This document shows, piece by piece, positions 47,274 to 58,636 of a DNA stretch of 64,000 nucleotides (positions within the stretch are counted from its first letter, which is position 1; each line of letters begins with the position of its first letter). Where the stretch lies: the NCBI GenBank assembly GCA_018296165.2, contig JACKQL020000111.1, positions 1-64,000 of the forward strand, read 5' to 3'. The translations under genes and the position numbers were made by a program. A model generated the notes under the pieces. That model ran no database searches and was not told the origin of the DNA. It saw only the letters and a program-made list of their open reading frames with translations. This DNA comes from Termitomyces sp. T153. Taxonomy: Eukaryota > Basidiomycota > Agaricomycetes > Agaricales > Lyophyllaceae.

Positions 47274-47758
47274 TAAATCAAGCCACTTTATTCCTTGTCT
47301 CGTAGTCCTATTTATACCTGATGCTATTCAATACGACGATCGCCAATCCCTCCCTGATTCTAAAGTAGACCAGCAGTCGGACTCGCAATCCTCCATAGTC
47401 TCAAACCTTATTCCAGCTTGCTCTCATCATTCAACCGGTCTGTTGCCCCTTCCGACGTCATTCGGTTGTTACCTCCTTTCATCTTTCTTTCGACTTCTGT
47501 CCTGTCACCACGCCAATTTTGAGTCGACTCTTCTCAATCAATAGTCCATTCGCTTCGACCGTCCGTATCCCTCATCCCCCAATCTCGTCCGTACTCGCCA
47601 TTTCCACCCTTCCACTCACAATATGTTCTCAGTACTCGTGTATACCAGACTCGTCCCATTTCCGTCTTTACATCCCTCGGCCCTACCACACCGAACTTCT
47701 TCAGCATGGGGTGGATATATAACGAGATGAGCTTTGGTTCTCAAGAACAGTCAATATA
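47274..47758. other. Upstream region of the xylanase relic
   Basis: C/T-rich promoter-like DNA with a TATATAA-like word at about 47716-47722, some 40 bases before the xylanase ATG. No gene is seen. Confidence 0.4.
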
Positions 47759-48740
47759 ATGAAACTTTCCTTCCCTTTTGCGGCTATCTTTGCCTTGATC
47801 CCTCTCGCCATAGCTCAATCTTCAGCCTGGGGACAATGTCAGACACACACTCTCTCTATATGTTTCCAGCTTTTTCCTCATATTTCGAACAGGTGGTGGC
47901 ACTGGTTGGACGGGACCAACGGTACTGCGCTCGACTCGCTCGAGGTCAGGCTACCTGTGCTTAATTGTTTAATAGACCTATTTTACTTGTGTCACCGTTA
48001 ACTCTTCCTATTTACAATGTTTGCAAGCAAGTAATACCTTCCACGTAACGCTCAATAGACTCATCCTTTTCTAGCCCTAGATCGCAAGTACCGGTGGAAC
48101 CACAACCGGAACGTGCACCAGCGGGGCTGCTTTACCTACTGAAACATCCGACGCTGGGCTCGCAAATGTTGCAGCCGCTGCAGGGAAGATATAATTTGGC
48201 TCTGCAACTGACAATCCGGAGCTCACTGATACGACTTATGTTGCGGAACTCAGTAACACCAACGACTTTCTTCAATCACGCCTGTATGAAGTCGATTCAA
48301 TTACGATATATGCAGCTGATCAACTCCAATACAGGGAAATAGTATGAAATGGGTACGAATTAGTTGTTTTTGGGAGGATATGCCGGTGATTCTCTATAGG
48401 ATGCTACAGAGCCTTCTCAGGGCACGTTCACTTTCACCAATGGTGACACTATTGTCACATTAGCCCAAAAGAACGGTCAAATTGTCCGAGGTGAGTATTA
48501 TCTATATATGGCTGAAATACCTTTCATTTTCATTTCCAGGACACGCAATGACCCTGGTCGGTTCTGGCATTGTCTTGCATATCATGTTGGAACCAATGGC
48601 GCCCAAGATGGCGCCACGCAGCATGTTCTTGAGGTTGTGCGATGTGATAACCAACTAACACTTTGGTGGCGTTCAACCCTTGAACCTCTTTGACATCAGT
48701 GTTAATGACTCTGTAAGACTTATCGTATTTTGGTAGCACT
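47759..48740 (+). pseudogene. CBM1-GH10 endo-xylanase relic
   Basis: The start encodes a signal peptide (MKLSFPFAAIFALIPLAIA) and, across a short intron, a fungal cellulose-binding module (SSAWGQCGGTGWTGPT). An extra base in AACGG (near 47921) then breaks CBM1 before its last Cys. After further introns come the N-terminal strands of a GH10 barrel: GLANVAAAAGKI, GSATDNPELTDTTYVAELSN, TPIQGNSMKW, an intron, and DATEPSQGTFTFTNGD, LAQKNGQIVRGHAMTLV. GH10 enzymes cut the xylan backbone outside the cell. TAA replaces the Tyr codon in KIYFG (near 48189). Beyond RGH the frame changes (WHCLAYHVGTNG), then fades. The catalytic acid (in the family's WDVVNE) and nucleophile Glu are not readable. A clear pseudogene. 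Confidence 0.8.
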
Positions 48741-49512
48741 CCTTAGGCCTTAAGTCTCACCAGAAATTCCTGAAAGGAAGACACAAACGAAAAGCATCAA
48801 TTGACATACCAGATTTCTTGTTATAGTTTTCTCTGGGTGGGTCGGTAGACATGTATCAACAGAACTACCCCACATCAACACTCGGCTGGTTCACCAACTA
48901 CAGCTCCCATGGTCACTTTCACTCAGAGGACCTACCGCGTTTTTTTCTTACCAACGTTGTTCCTAATATCGCGGTCGATGCGTGGGTCTAGGTCTACATG
49001 TATCGATGTATTGAGATGTACCCACCCACCCTCACAAATGATCTGACGACTTAACGCTTCCCATATTCGCTCCGAGCCCACTGTACTAGGCAAATGAAAA
49101 ACAGCGTATTCGATCCGTGCTGTTTGACATTGTGAATGAAAAAAAAAATTTCTCAAATCGGCGGAACACCCCTCGCAATTCGTACGTAGACCTGAACCTC
49201 TCACCGTCGATCCAACCTTTCCACTTCCGAAAATTTCGCGTGCATCAGCCAAAGAGCGTGCGCCCTATATGATGATTACTCTTTACTGAGAAGACCTAAT
49301 TAAGTCTGGCGCTGGATTTGGATATGTATATTTGGCTCTGGGCGATTCCTACTATTATAACTATAGCCTGAAAGAGAAATTCAGACTAGACTCGATGATA
49401 AGGATTAGAAAAGAATGAGTTGAATATGAGGGGGAGTGAGGAGGAGGATATACGATATATATGTGATAGTCATGTAATAAAACATCCCAGAAAAACCAAG
49501 AAGCATAAAAAC
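48741..49512. other. Stretch without a recognised gene
   Basis: This lies between the xylanase relic and the 3' end of ATG13. No recognised coding sequence; the right part should hold the ATG13 3' untranslated region. Confidence 0.4.
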
Positions 49513-51621
49513 TTAGAACTTAAACCGCCCTCCAACCCCTCTTGTCTCCATCCCCGAATTCAACCCACCCCCACTCTGAGCATCCCCACCCTCGTCCCCA
49601 TCCATCTCCATCCTGCCAACAACCTCCTGCGATCCCTGATGCACAAGCACCCCCTGGGGCATCCCACTCCAACCCGTGCTGCCCGCACTCATAGTTCGCC
49701 GCCCACGCGCCCACTGCCTCCATCGTCCACTCCCACCCGTGACCCCAGACGCACCACTCCCAAGCCCCTCCAAACTTGTCAAAAACGCCTCGTTCATCTT
49801 TGAAAGACGCGCGTCAATCTCGGCTTCGGTGGTGAGTACTTGCCTTTCTGGCGGGGATTGGGCGTGTGCGTGTGCGTGCTGAGAAGAAGACGAAAGCGCA
49901 GGCTCTGGATTCGTCGAAGAACCTGACTTGAACTGAGAGCTATCGAATCCTGTCGTTCGTTTCGGCTGCTGCTGCTGGAGCACTGTTCCCAGCTCCCGAT
50001 CTCTATCACTCTCGCACCCACGTCCGCGCCCACCCACCAACGGCTTGCGCATGTCGATATCCTGCACAAACGCCGATATATCTTCATCGTCCGTGCGTAC
50101 TCTGTTCCCAATGGACGATCTCCCGTTTCCACCTGTGCTGTCTGTACGTCGGGGGATAGGACGCGGGAACGAGGGTGATGAAGGCGAGAATGATAAAGGG
50201 CGCGGGGACGACGACGTGTTAATAGGCGCAGGACGCGCAGTAGACGGTGAAGACGTCGGCATCGATGGTGAGGACGGCGAAGGCGGCGTGGCGTAGCGGT
50301 GTCCGAAAGAGCTCGAGTAGCGCTTACGCATGCCAGATGCAGATGTGGAGCTGGTGCTTGTGCTTGTGCTTATGGCGGGGTCCTCGGGGCGAGAGAGCGA
50401 TGTCTGGCGAACGTGGAGGGGTATAGGCCCCGTGCGTCCTTGTGAGGTTGGATCGGGGGTGTGTGGGAGACTTGCGACGCGCTCGCGCTCGTGCTGCGCA
50501 ATGCGGGTTGTGAGGCTCAATGGGTGACCGGAGGCAGACGGTGAGGCGGTGGGGAAGGCGGTGGAGGAGACAGTGTCTGATTTGAAGGGGAAGGGGTATC
50601 GAGGCCGGGGCTGTTGGGCTTCGGAGGTGTAGAATGAGCTGGAGGGGGAGAGAGAGGACGTGGACGAATCGGGCTGTTTGAGGGCTTGTGCACGTGTGCC
50701 GGTGTGCAGCTTGCCCAGCGATGAGCGTGGGAGAGACGAGGGCTGGCGCGGGGGCGATGGCGACGAGGAAGAGGCGGCAGAGGCTCGTGCGAGAGTCAGT
50801 GTGAACGGGCGCTGGTCCTGCGAGAGAAAGCGTGACGAGAGCAGTGACTCGAGTTCGTCGAGCTGGAATGTCGGATGGGCGAGATACGTCGTCGACAGCG
50901 TGAACGAGCCCGTCAGATGCGGCAGCGCAGGGAACGTGTGTGTCTTGGATTCCGCGTCTGCATAAAAATGAGTCACACATATTACACTTAGGGACATGAC
51001 TCACTAGTGAGAGAAAGAACATCAGAATCACTGCCAGAACGCACTCTCAGCGTGATACCGAGACTCGCCGTGCGCCTCCGCAGGCATTTGTGCAGCTTCC
51101 ACGCAGGCAGCACCCTCAGCAGGGTAAACAAACTGCGGAAAAGAAGGTAACAATGTTTATAGATAGTCGCAAGCGGCACATCGGTCGGGGGCCCAGGGAT
51201 AACGTCAAGAATGAATGTCTCAAGCAACACAAAGCGCGGGACCGGCTGGATCCGCACACGCGACGAGTTGGGCGGCAGGTGCACCAGCACCTCGTTGTGT
51301 CCCAGTTCCGGCACTGTCAGCAGCACTTGGATCTCCATTCGCCGCCGGGGTTCAGACTTGTACAGCTCCCGATCGTCCTGAATAGCTGACAGTCAGGGTT
51401 CTCCATATTAAACTAAAAAGCCTATTTTTTATACCGAGCCAGTGAGAGTCGAAACGACGCACCCGTTTGTCGAGCCTCTGTGCAGACGAGGGGCTGGTGT
51501 TGCGCGCCTCGCCGACGACGTTGAAGAGCTTGGTGTAGAGATGGAACATGATCTGGGCCCGCTGCGTATCAGACGAGCTCATGGTCGCAGAACTCGCAGG
51601 GCTGATGCCACTCGAGCTCAT
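49513..51621 (-). CDS. ATG13: Autophagy-related protein 13
   Basis: Minus-strand exons 51621-51435, 51385-51005 and 50957-49513 join to 670 residues. The first 250 or so residues form the HORMA domain: MFHLYTKLFNVVGEARNT, RRRMEIQVLLTVPEL, then SSRVRIQPVPRFVLLETF, ATIYKHCYLLFRSLFTLLRV and LPAWKLHKCLRRRT, closing with GSFTLSTTYLAHPTFQLDEL and ESLLSSRFLS. This is the Atg13 pattern. The rest is a long Ser/Pro-rich disordered tail, as expected for the part that binds Atg1 and Atg17 and is phosphorylated by TORC1. Atg13 starts autophagosome formation as a regulator of the Atg1 kinase complex. The start ATG at 51621 gives MSSSGISPASSATMSSS; a second ATG 14 codons downstream is also possible. The gene is fully open. 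Confidence 0.9.
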
Positions 51622-52511
51622 GTTCAAATCCTGCAGTGCTCATGGCCTGCATCCATCCTCCATTAGGTAACCATTCGCCATCTCCTCATTGACACCGCCA
51701 CCGTCACCATTCTTGGCAAGTTCTTATCGTGAGGGTACTCGCCATGTCCGCTGGGGTCTCTGTGTGAACATTGTAGTCCGTTGGCATGGTCCTGGTTGCC
51801 TGAATAGAATTCGGTGAATGAAAGTTTTTCTCATTGATCGGCCGCACGACGGAACCCTCAGGGCTCAGAAGTATCCAGTTCTACTCTCGTACGCATGTAA
51901 ACGCCAAGTCATACGTAGTACAAGTACTCTTCTCCCAAGAATGAAGGTAGCAATACTAAATTCATCCATACACGATACTTTGAACCACCCAAGGTGATTC
52001 TGAACAACAAACCTCCAAGTCTTGAAGGCTGAAGCTTGAGCTTGAGCTTGGGGCTTAGAATAAGTACAACGCACGTCCCATGATCTCACAACGAGCGTTG
52101 AAAATCTAGCTGACAGACCGCCCATGGGCTAAAACGACAGCCAAAGCCCAGTTACACATCATCATTCCGTCGAGCTTTGACTCCTCAGGTACTCAAGTCC
52201 GTACTAGGAACCGGGATCCAGTATTGGGAACGATTTCCAACCACTCTACATACTTGAAAAAAAGCCAGAAAAAAACCCTTGAGTGAAAGTCTTAGTGGGA
52301 TCATCGCGGCTTACCTTAACAGTGCTGTCAGATCGACGACGGTTGACAAGGGGCCTCGTTCCAAAGAAAAAAAAGTCAGGCTGGTTACTTACCTACAGCT
52401 TGCCAAGACTTCTCCAGTTTTCGACCGAACGTTGTTACACTAGTCCCTTGGCCGGAAGTCGCAGAGTTCTACCATCTCCAGAGTCCAGAAGTCCAGTACT
52501 TGGTGAACTAA
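51622..52511. other. Divergent promoter region
   Basis: This lies between ATG13 (minus) and the next plus-strand gene and should contain both promoters. A short GCTTGA repeat sits at about 52031-52051. The N-terminal exon of the plus-strand gene may lie here, since no ATG opens its first clear exon. Confidence 0.4.
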
Positions 52512-55202
52512 GCGACTACGGTGCCTGCCTCACTACCTCACGATTTTCCCGAGTCCAGTCTGGACCAAACCAAATATACGACCCCGGTACCTCACAATCT
52601 TCCCAAGTCCAGTCTGGAACAAACCAGATCAGCGACTCCAGTACCTGCCTCACTACCTCACGAAACTAGATTTATGACCCCAGTACCTCACAATTTTCCC
52701 AGGTCCAGTATGGAAGAAACCAGATTAGCGACTCCGGTACCTGTCTCAATACATTCCGATTCTTCTTATAAAGCTCCACCTTCTCTACCTGCTAGTATGA
52801 CGGCACGCTTCAAAAATGATCCAGAAGACTTCAAGTTCTCGACTCCCCAAGCGTATGTTGCAATTGATCCCTTCGCGCCTTCAGTGGCACAGAGTATTGC
52901 CAACTTCCATTACTCCCGACCTACAGCCACGCCATCACACATTGAGCCGCAAACTATGCAGCACCCGCAGATGGAAGCCCATAGCGTTATCGATACCCCT
53001 GCATCAAGTTACATTCTTGCTTTCCTACTGGACACGCTACCACGGCAGATCTGCCTCTATTTTCTCTTCACCCTACCATCACTTTATTTTTCGCGCGTTG
53101 CTCGAATCTTTGAAGAGGCCGAACTGAGCATGCCGGATATAAAGAGAATGGCCATTGAGTCTGCCAACAATACCCAAGACCCCCTTTGGTTTCCATCAGC
53201 ATATGGTTTCCCGCCTGTTATGCGTCTCAAGACGTCATGGGAACAATTCATCGATTCTCTGACAAAGGAGTGGAAAACCCTCAACCTCGTTTCAGTTTTG
53301 CTATTATCGTCAGTGTATTCCTAATTCCTCCGCGCTTCTCGTTGATTATTTTGTGATCAGTGCAATATTGACGACACTTCAGATTGATGGTGCTTTAACG
53401 GACCCTTACACTCAATACCTCGCCTTTCTGGCGCTCGTGTGTTCCCTGATGAGCCTTCTGTATGGTTGCATATATATCGTCAGGTTCAGCACAATGCGCA
53501 GAACTCACAAAGCAGCAGAATGGGCAGAGGTCAAGGAAATCAAGTTTCATAAAACGTGCGACTTATCTGAGTGTATTTCTAGGAAGCGCAAAAAACAAAA
53601 ACGTCAATCTGGTGGAATGTTTGGGTATTGCTTGCGACGCCTGCCATATGGCTCTCGTGGTAACACAACCTTTTATTATTCAGAAATGAAAGATTTATAC
53701 AATGCTTCACAGGTCTATCGTACTCTACTCCGCCTGCATATTGACCTTCGTTTGGCATACTGGGACAACCAGTGATGCTGTACTACAAATCACGCCGCTC
53801 GCCGCACTTGGGCCTCGCCTCGCTGTTACTTTTACTTTTATCCTAGGCCTTATCTATTTGTGCCTCATCATCAGAGAGTTTCGTCGATACGGAGTTGTAA
53901 TGGACAAAGCCTGGAGAGAGAGAGTTCTAGAATGGACAAGGACTTCACAGAATATGTATGGGGATCCTTTCAAAGGGAAATCATTCCCCGACGAGCACAG
54001 ATTCTCCATGGAAGAAAAAGCATTTCCAAACAGGCAAGGATCGTATCCCTGGGGAGTGGGTTCCTGGGGAGTGGGTCCCGTTGTCCCACCATCGTTGCGT
54101 TCCGTCCAAACATCAGACAATCCGTTGCAATCGCTGGGTCCCTTTGTCTCATCACCATTGGTTTATCCACAAACATCAGTCAATCCATCGCAATCGCTTG
54201 GGCCCCGTCCTTTAGATCTGTTGAACCGGTTCCCCCAGCGAGATCATACCCAAATACCTCTCGAGACGATCTCAGAAATATCCATTTTGACTTCAAGGCA
54301 TTTGTTACAGTCTGATGCCGGGGTTGCTGAAGGTGAGGATGAGAACAGCCCTGTTGATGAGGATGGACATGGTAAATGAGTATCTAGCTCATATCCTCAG
54401 TCGAGTTTGCAATTTGGTAGACTGACCCCTACAGAAACCCCTGTAGTCAGTGATGAGCAGAGAGATGCACTTTCAGCGTTACACGATCATGACGTCTCTC
54501 GGGGTGACAGGCAGCCAGATCAATACCACTTGCGTTCTGTGGAATACAATTTAGATAATCTTGCGGGACGACTGAACGACTGGAGATGGGATTATGGGGT
54601 AAGGAGGACCATTGATGCAGGGGCAAGGACTAGTATTGATGGTGCGTCCCGTTCTGCACCTATGCCGTGTAATCAAAGTCAACTCACCAGTGTGTTGCTT
54701 CTCAATAGAATTCAGAGACCCAATCAAACGTACAATTTCTGCAACCCTCTCTTACGTCCACTCAAACACGTGTGTCACGTATGATCTGCGCTTCTTCCCG
54801 GACTTAAAAACGCTCTTTTTCCCCATCCTTGGGCATGTCCACAACCACATCGACTTTACCCAGCTTGCAACGAACCCGCCCGTCAACCAGATGCGGCTGT
54901 TCCACCCTCTCCTGCCATGGTACATTGATGTGTACAAGAACATTGATAGCGGCGTCACGGTGGGAGATGTGATTATGCAGATATACATCGTGCTGCAGTC
55001 GCTGATTGATGCGCGACAGTATTATAATGAGGAATTGGGGAGCGAGATTAGGGGTAGGATTGCCAGAGCGTACCAGTCAAGGACGCAAGGAACTGCCGAG
55101 AAGTGGAAGGGGATCAAGTGGGTGGATTATTTGGAGGATAGATGCATCTTCGTGGGACTTGTCAAAAGTAGGGATGGGATGTGGGAAATACAGACACGTT
55201 GA
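52512..55202 (+). CDS. Multipass membrane protein reading in frame into a DUF6699 domain (possible fusion)
   Basis: Exons 52512-53308, 53361-53529, 53583-53659, 53713-54371, 54435-54641 and 54709-55202 give about 800 open codons. The first exon has degenerate Thr-Pro-Val-Pro/Ser-Leu repeats (ATPVP, TTPVPHNLP), then SWEQFIDSLTKEWKTLNLVS. Helices follow: AILTTLQIDG, YLAFLALVCSLMSLLYGCIY, WWNVWVLLATPAIWLSW, IVLYSACILTFVWHTG and VTFTFILGLIYLCLII. This part is a known agaricomycete membrane-protein family of unknown role. A 63-base intron then joins in frame to a second part ending in a DUF6699 domain (FHPLLPWYIDVY, GVTVGDVIMQIY, GIKWVDYLEDRCIFVGL). No ATG opens that second part alone, so one fused gene fits best. 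The start codon is not identified. Confidence 0.7.
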
Positions 55203-55475
55203 CAACAGCCATGTAATGGCAAGGCCTTGAATGGTTTCCTTTTATATGAGACAGCTGATCTATTGAAATGATTATAGTTTTCAGTTGTATGTATGGAGTT
55301 TGTGGAGATTATGATACTGTTCAATAGCATGGGGGAAAACAATTCTGCTATAAAAGTGAACTGAACTGATCGAAGTCAGACTTGTCTTCTCAGATTTGTT
55401 TGTTTTGTTCACAATTGCTCTTGTTCGTCGTTCACATTGCTCTTGTTCATCTCATCATCATTCCCCTATCCATGC
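55203..55475. other. 3' region of the membrane/DUF6699 gene
   Basis: Presumed 3' untranslated DNA. A doubled TTGCTCTTGTTC string lies at about 55413-55447. No gene is seen. Confidence 0.4.
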
Positions 55476-56438
55476 CTAGTCTGGGCGCGTTTTGCAACCA
55501 ACGATTGCCTTTCTCGTTGAGGGGTGAATGCCTCCTTATTCCTTCTGCCTGATGTTTGCTCTTTATGACACCAGAACACAACCAGCATGCGCCAGAAGGA
55601 CTTGGTGTGGGTTGGACACGTTGAGGGGCTTTGGGAGATCTGAGCAGTGGGAAACTTACGAGGGTCTGTGGGCTAAAATGTATTCAATTTTTTCTAATCA
55701 TATTATAAAGGTCTTCTATGGCCGTCGCCGCCATCCTGCTCTCTCCACGACCGCGCTACTATGACATTACGGCCCTGACCTTTCACTTCTACGCCCTCGT
55801 AACGAATATTCGACATGTGCGGTGGTTTGTTTTATCCATGGTTCGTGGCTGATTTGTATACAGATCATACATGATCGAGACTGTTGTAGGCGCCGGCCAA
55901 AGAGTCTCTCTGCAAGTGGATACTGGATCTTCTGATCTTGTGAGTTTATGAGGACATCTGCTGATCTTTCACTCATATTTTAATGCAGTGGATTGCTTCC
56001 AAATCGTGCTTGTCTTCGTCGTGTGGGCAGACAAATGGGCATTTGTACGACGCCAGCAGTTTGATGAGCACGGGCAAGACTTTCTCAATCAAATACCTGA
56101 AAGGCGTCATCCCTGGGCCGATTGTGTGGGACAAATTCAGTGTTGGCGGGTACAGTCTGGACTCGCAGGCACTCGCAGCTGCGATGGTCGTTGCGTCAGA
56201 GGCTCTCAGCGCAGCCTTCAGTGGCATCCTCAGCCTCGCGCTCCCACTCAACTTGATCATTGCCGAGCTGATCCTGCCCATCACGTCCAACTCGCCCGAC
56301 GGCGCCACATGGGCCTCTAATCTCTTCTCCATCACGCCCACCTCCTCTGCCCCCGCCCACCGCTTCCTCTCCCTCCTCCTCTCCCGCCCCGGTTCAGACG
56401 CTGTCCCTGCCCAACTCGGCATCTGTCGCCACCCAGAC
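55476..56438 (+). pseudogene. Truncated inverted copy (copy B) of the aspartic protease gene
   Basis: This plus-strand segment matches 14129-15095 in opposite orientation. It carries upstream flank, then SYMIETVVGAGQRVSLQVD with TGSSDL (first catalytic Asp), an intron of about 48 bases, and WIASKSC...NLFSITPTSSAPAHRF...QLGICRHPDL in one open frame. Homology stops at 56438, before the second catalytic Asp, the rest of the C-terminal lobe, the membrane helix and the tail, so it cannot encode an active protease. Compared with copy A it has many C-to-T and G-to-A type changes, often at CpG sites, including a TGA in one possible upstream exon frame. It still has ATG at 55717 (MAVAAILLSPRPRYYDIT), where copy A reads ACA. 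Confidence 0.85.
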
Positions 56439-57384
56439 TTGGTGTTAATGTTAGCAAGAAGGAATTGGGAAAATGCCTTCGTTTGCTTTGAAACACACCA
56501 CCATCCCTTCCCTCCTCCATTTTTTTCATCCTCCACACATACTAACACTGCTCATCCTTAGCACTCTCGTGCTCCTGCTTTGACAACAATGCATAATCGA
56601 CATCCTCAAAGCCAAAACTCCAAAGGACAGACCGCGGTCAAATTACGCCATGACCGCACCGCATCCTTCAACATCAAGCCGATTTCCTGCCTTTTCCTCG
56701 ATAGTTTCGTGGTTGTTTCTGGTGTTGGCTTTGCGTTCGGTTTTTTTTCTCTTTCTCGAACTCGACATCACTTGTCAATGCCATGGTTGCATGGGCTCAA
56801 GTCGGCTATGGGCGACGGCATCGACAGCTGGAAGGATATTCGTGTCATAAAACGATGAAGAACCAACCCTGCTGCTACACTGAAATCGAGGTCCGCCAAA
56901 TCCCACTCCTTGACTCAATCTTTGTTCAAACTGTGCTGGGTCAAGTCTTTGTTGCGAGCCGGAAGCCACGCATAGGTATTTGAGTATTTCATCACTTGTT
57001 GCAGCACTATCAGTCGTTCTGTCGTTCTGTTCTTTCATTGTTTGGTCTTTCTCCAAGTTCTTTCATATTGAGAGACGATGCGATCTATCATTTTTACCTA
57101 CACTGACCCATATCTATCCTTCTAGATCTTTCCCGAGTTTCCTGTTACTCTAAATATCTTCATCCCGTCTCGACCACATAGTTCTCTACCAAGCTACCAA
57201 GAATATAATTACGATCACCATTTTTTTGCTCGTCGTGTTCTTCTATTGTATCTTGTGATTGCTCTCTTTTGCATCACAATTCTCCGGACGTCGCCAATGA
57301 CTCCCAACTGCCGCTCGCTTGACCCTGGTTGACTTCAGTATCTATGCGATACTGATAAGATCGCGACGGCCATCATGGCGTCTG
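56439..57384. other. Stretch without a recognised gene
   Basis: Nothing recognised. The break with the protease copy is sharp. The sequence after it is C/T-rich on the plus strand. Confidence 0.4.
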
Positions 57385-58636
57385 TTACAGGAAGTTGATC
57401 ATACACCCTACACCCTTAAAAGTCTTCGGCGGCCTTTGTCTGGTGCATGATGTTTTGAGGATTTCCCACGCCAATGGAAGCGCGTTCTTTGAAGACCCTG
57501 CCTTCTCATTCTCAGCTAACCTTACATGGTGTAGATGGTGCCTCCGGATCATAGGACGATCACCATTATCTACGATGTGTGACGAAAAAGTCTTTATTGT
57601 CTTTGCTAGATCGTGTTTCTTGTCAAAACAGACGGAGCCTCTGCCCCTATTCTCATGCCAATGAATCCGAGTCGGACTGTGGACGCAAAAAAAACTCTCC
57701 TCAACGTCAGTCTTCGGTGGAGGCACAAAGAAAGCACTTTTGTTGAAAACATCGTGCACCTTGTGCCAAACATTTGTTATGACATTGAGAGAAACTAGTG
57801 AAGATAGAGGCATCTGCTTACCGCACCGGTAAGGACCATCTTTAGCTGGTGATACTGAGGGGCTTGATTGGCTCTCGACCAAAGCTATTGAATATGGACA
57901 GATCTAATCAGTTCACCGTCGTTACAATTTTGGAAGCACACAGGGAACTGCGCGGCGATTCATTTCCGGCAATTGGCGCCACAGTCGAAGCACGAAGACG
58001 GAATATTCCATATCCATACTTGTGAATTTGACAAGGTAGTACATGATCATGTCACATCTGTTCAAGTCCAGCCATGTGAATTCACCTGGTCTTACTTTCT
58101 TTTCCACTCAGGCTTGATTGATGAGAAGGAAAGCTGTATGTCTCCGCTCCGAATTTCCTCACTAAAAGGGAGATCAGCCTGACAAAATTGGTCAGGCAAC
58201 ATTTCCATCGGACTAGAAGCTCCACGGCATATCATTTGAAATGTAATCGGGAGTGGCCGAATTCTGTGTGGGAAGGATGAGCCGGTGATATAGTCCACAA
58301 AGGCATGTCGACTGTCAAAGACTTCGTTGTTCATTATCTATGCATTGCATGGACCGCTTCGTTCAATCTCAAAACGATGCCTTGCGCAGGCTGGGGATCA
58401 ATCCAATTTATAATTCCAATCCGCTGGATTGTCCTTCGCCTGGAAAAGTACCCTCTCAGGTTTACAGTGCCCTTCGATCGTGCAGGTATCATCCGTATAA
58501 ACCCATTGGCGGTCACCTCTATGCTCTCCAAGTCAGAGAAGTAGGCATTCTTAATGTCGTATGAATCGCCTTGTTGAAACGCTGGTAATTTGTAGAGACT
58601 TAGTCCTGTTGACGAGGACCACAAAGGATCAATCAT
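57385..58636 (-). CDS. Unrecognised coding-like region, possibly one spliced gene
   Basis: Four minus-strand frames follow each other in gene order: 58636-58334 (MIDPLWSSSTGLSLYKLPAF, then GFIRMIPARSKGTVNLRGYF), 58334-58092 (DYITGSSFPHRIRPLPITFQ), 58107-57922 (GEFTWLDLNRCDMIMYYLVK) and 57882-57385 (NVWHKVHDVFNKSAFFVPPP). Their balanced composition and close packing suggest exons of one gene of about 300-400 residues, or its relic. I know no family for it and did not settle the splice sites, and stops separate the frames. The function is unknown. Confidence 0.3.
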
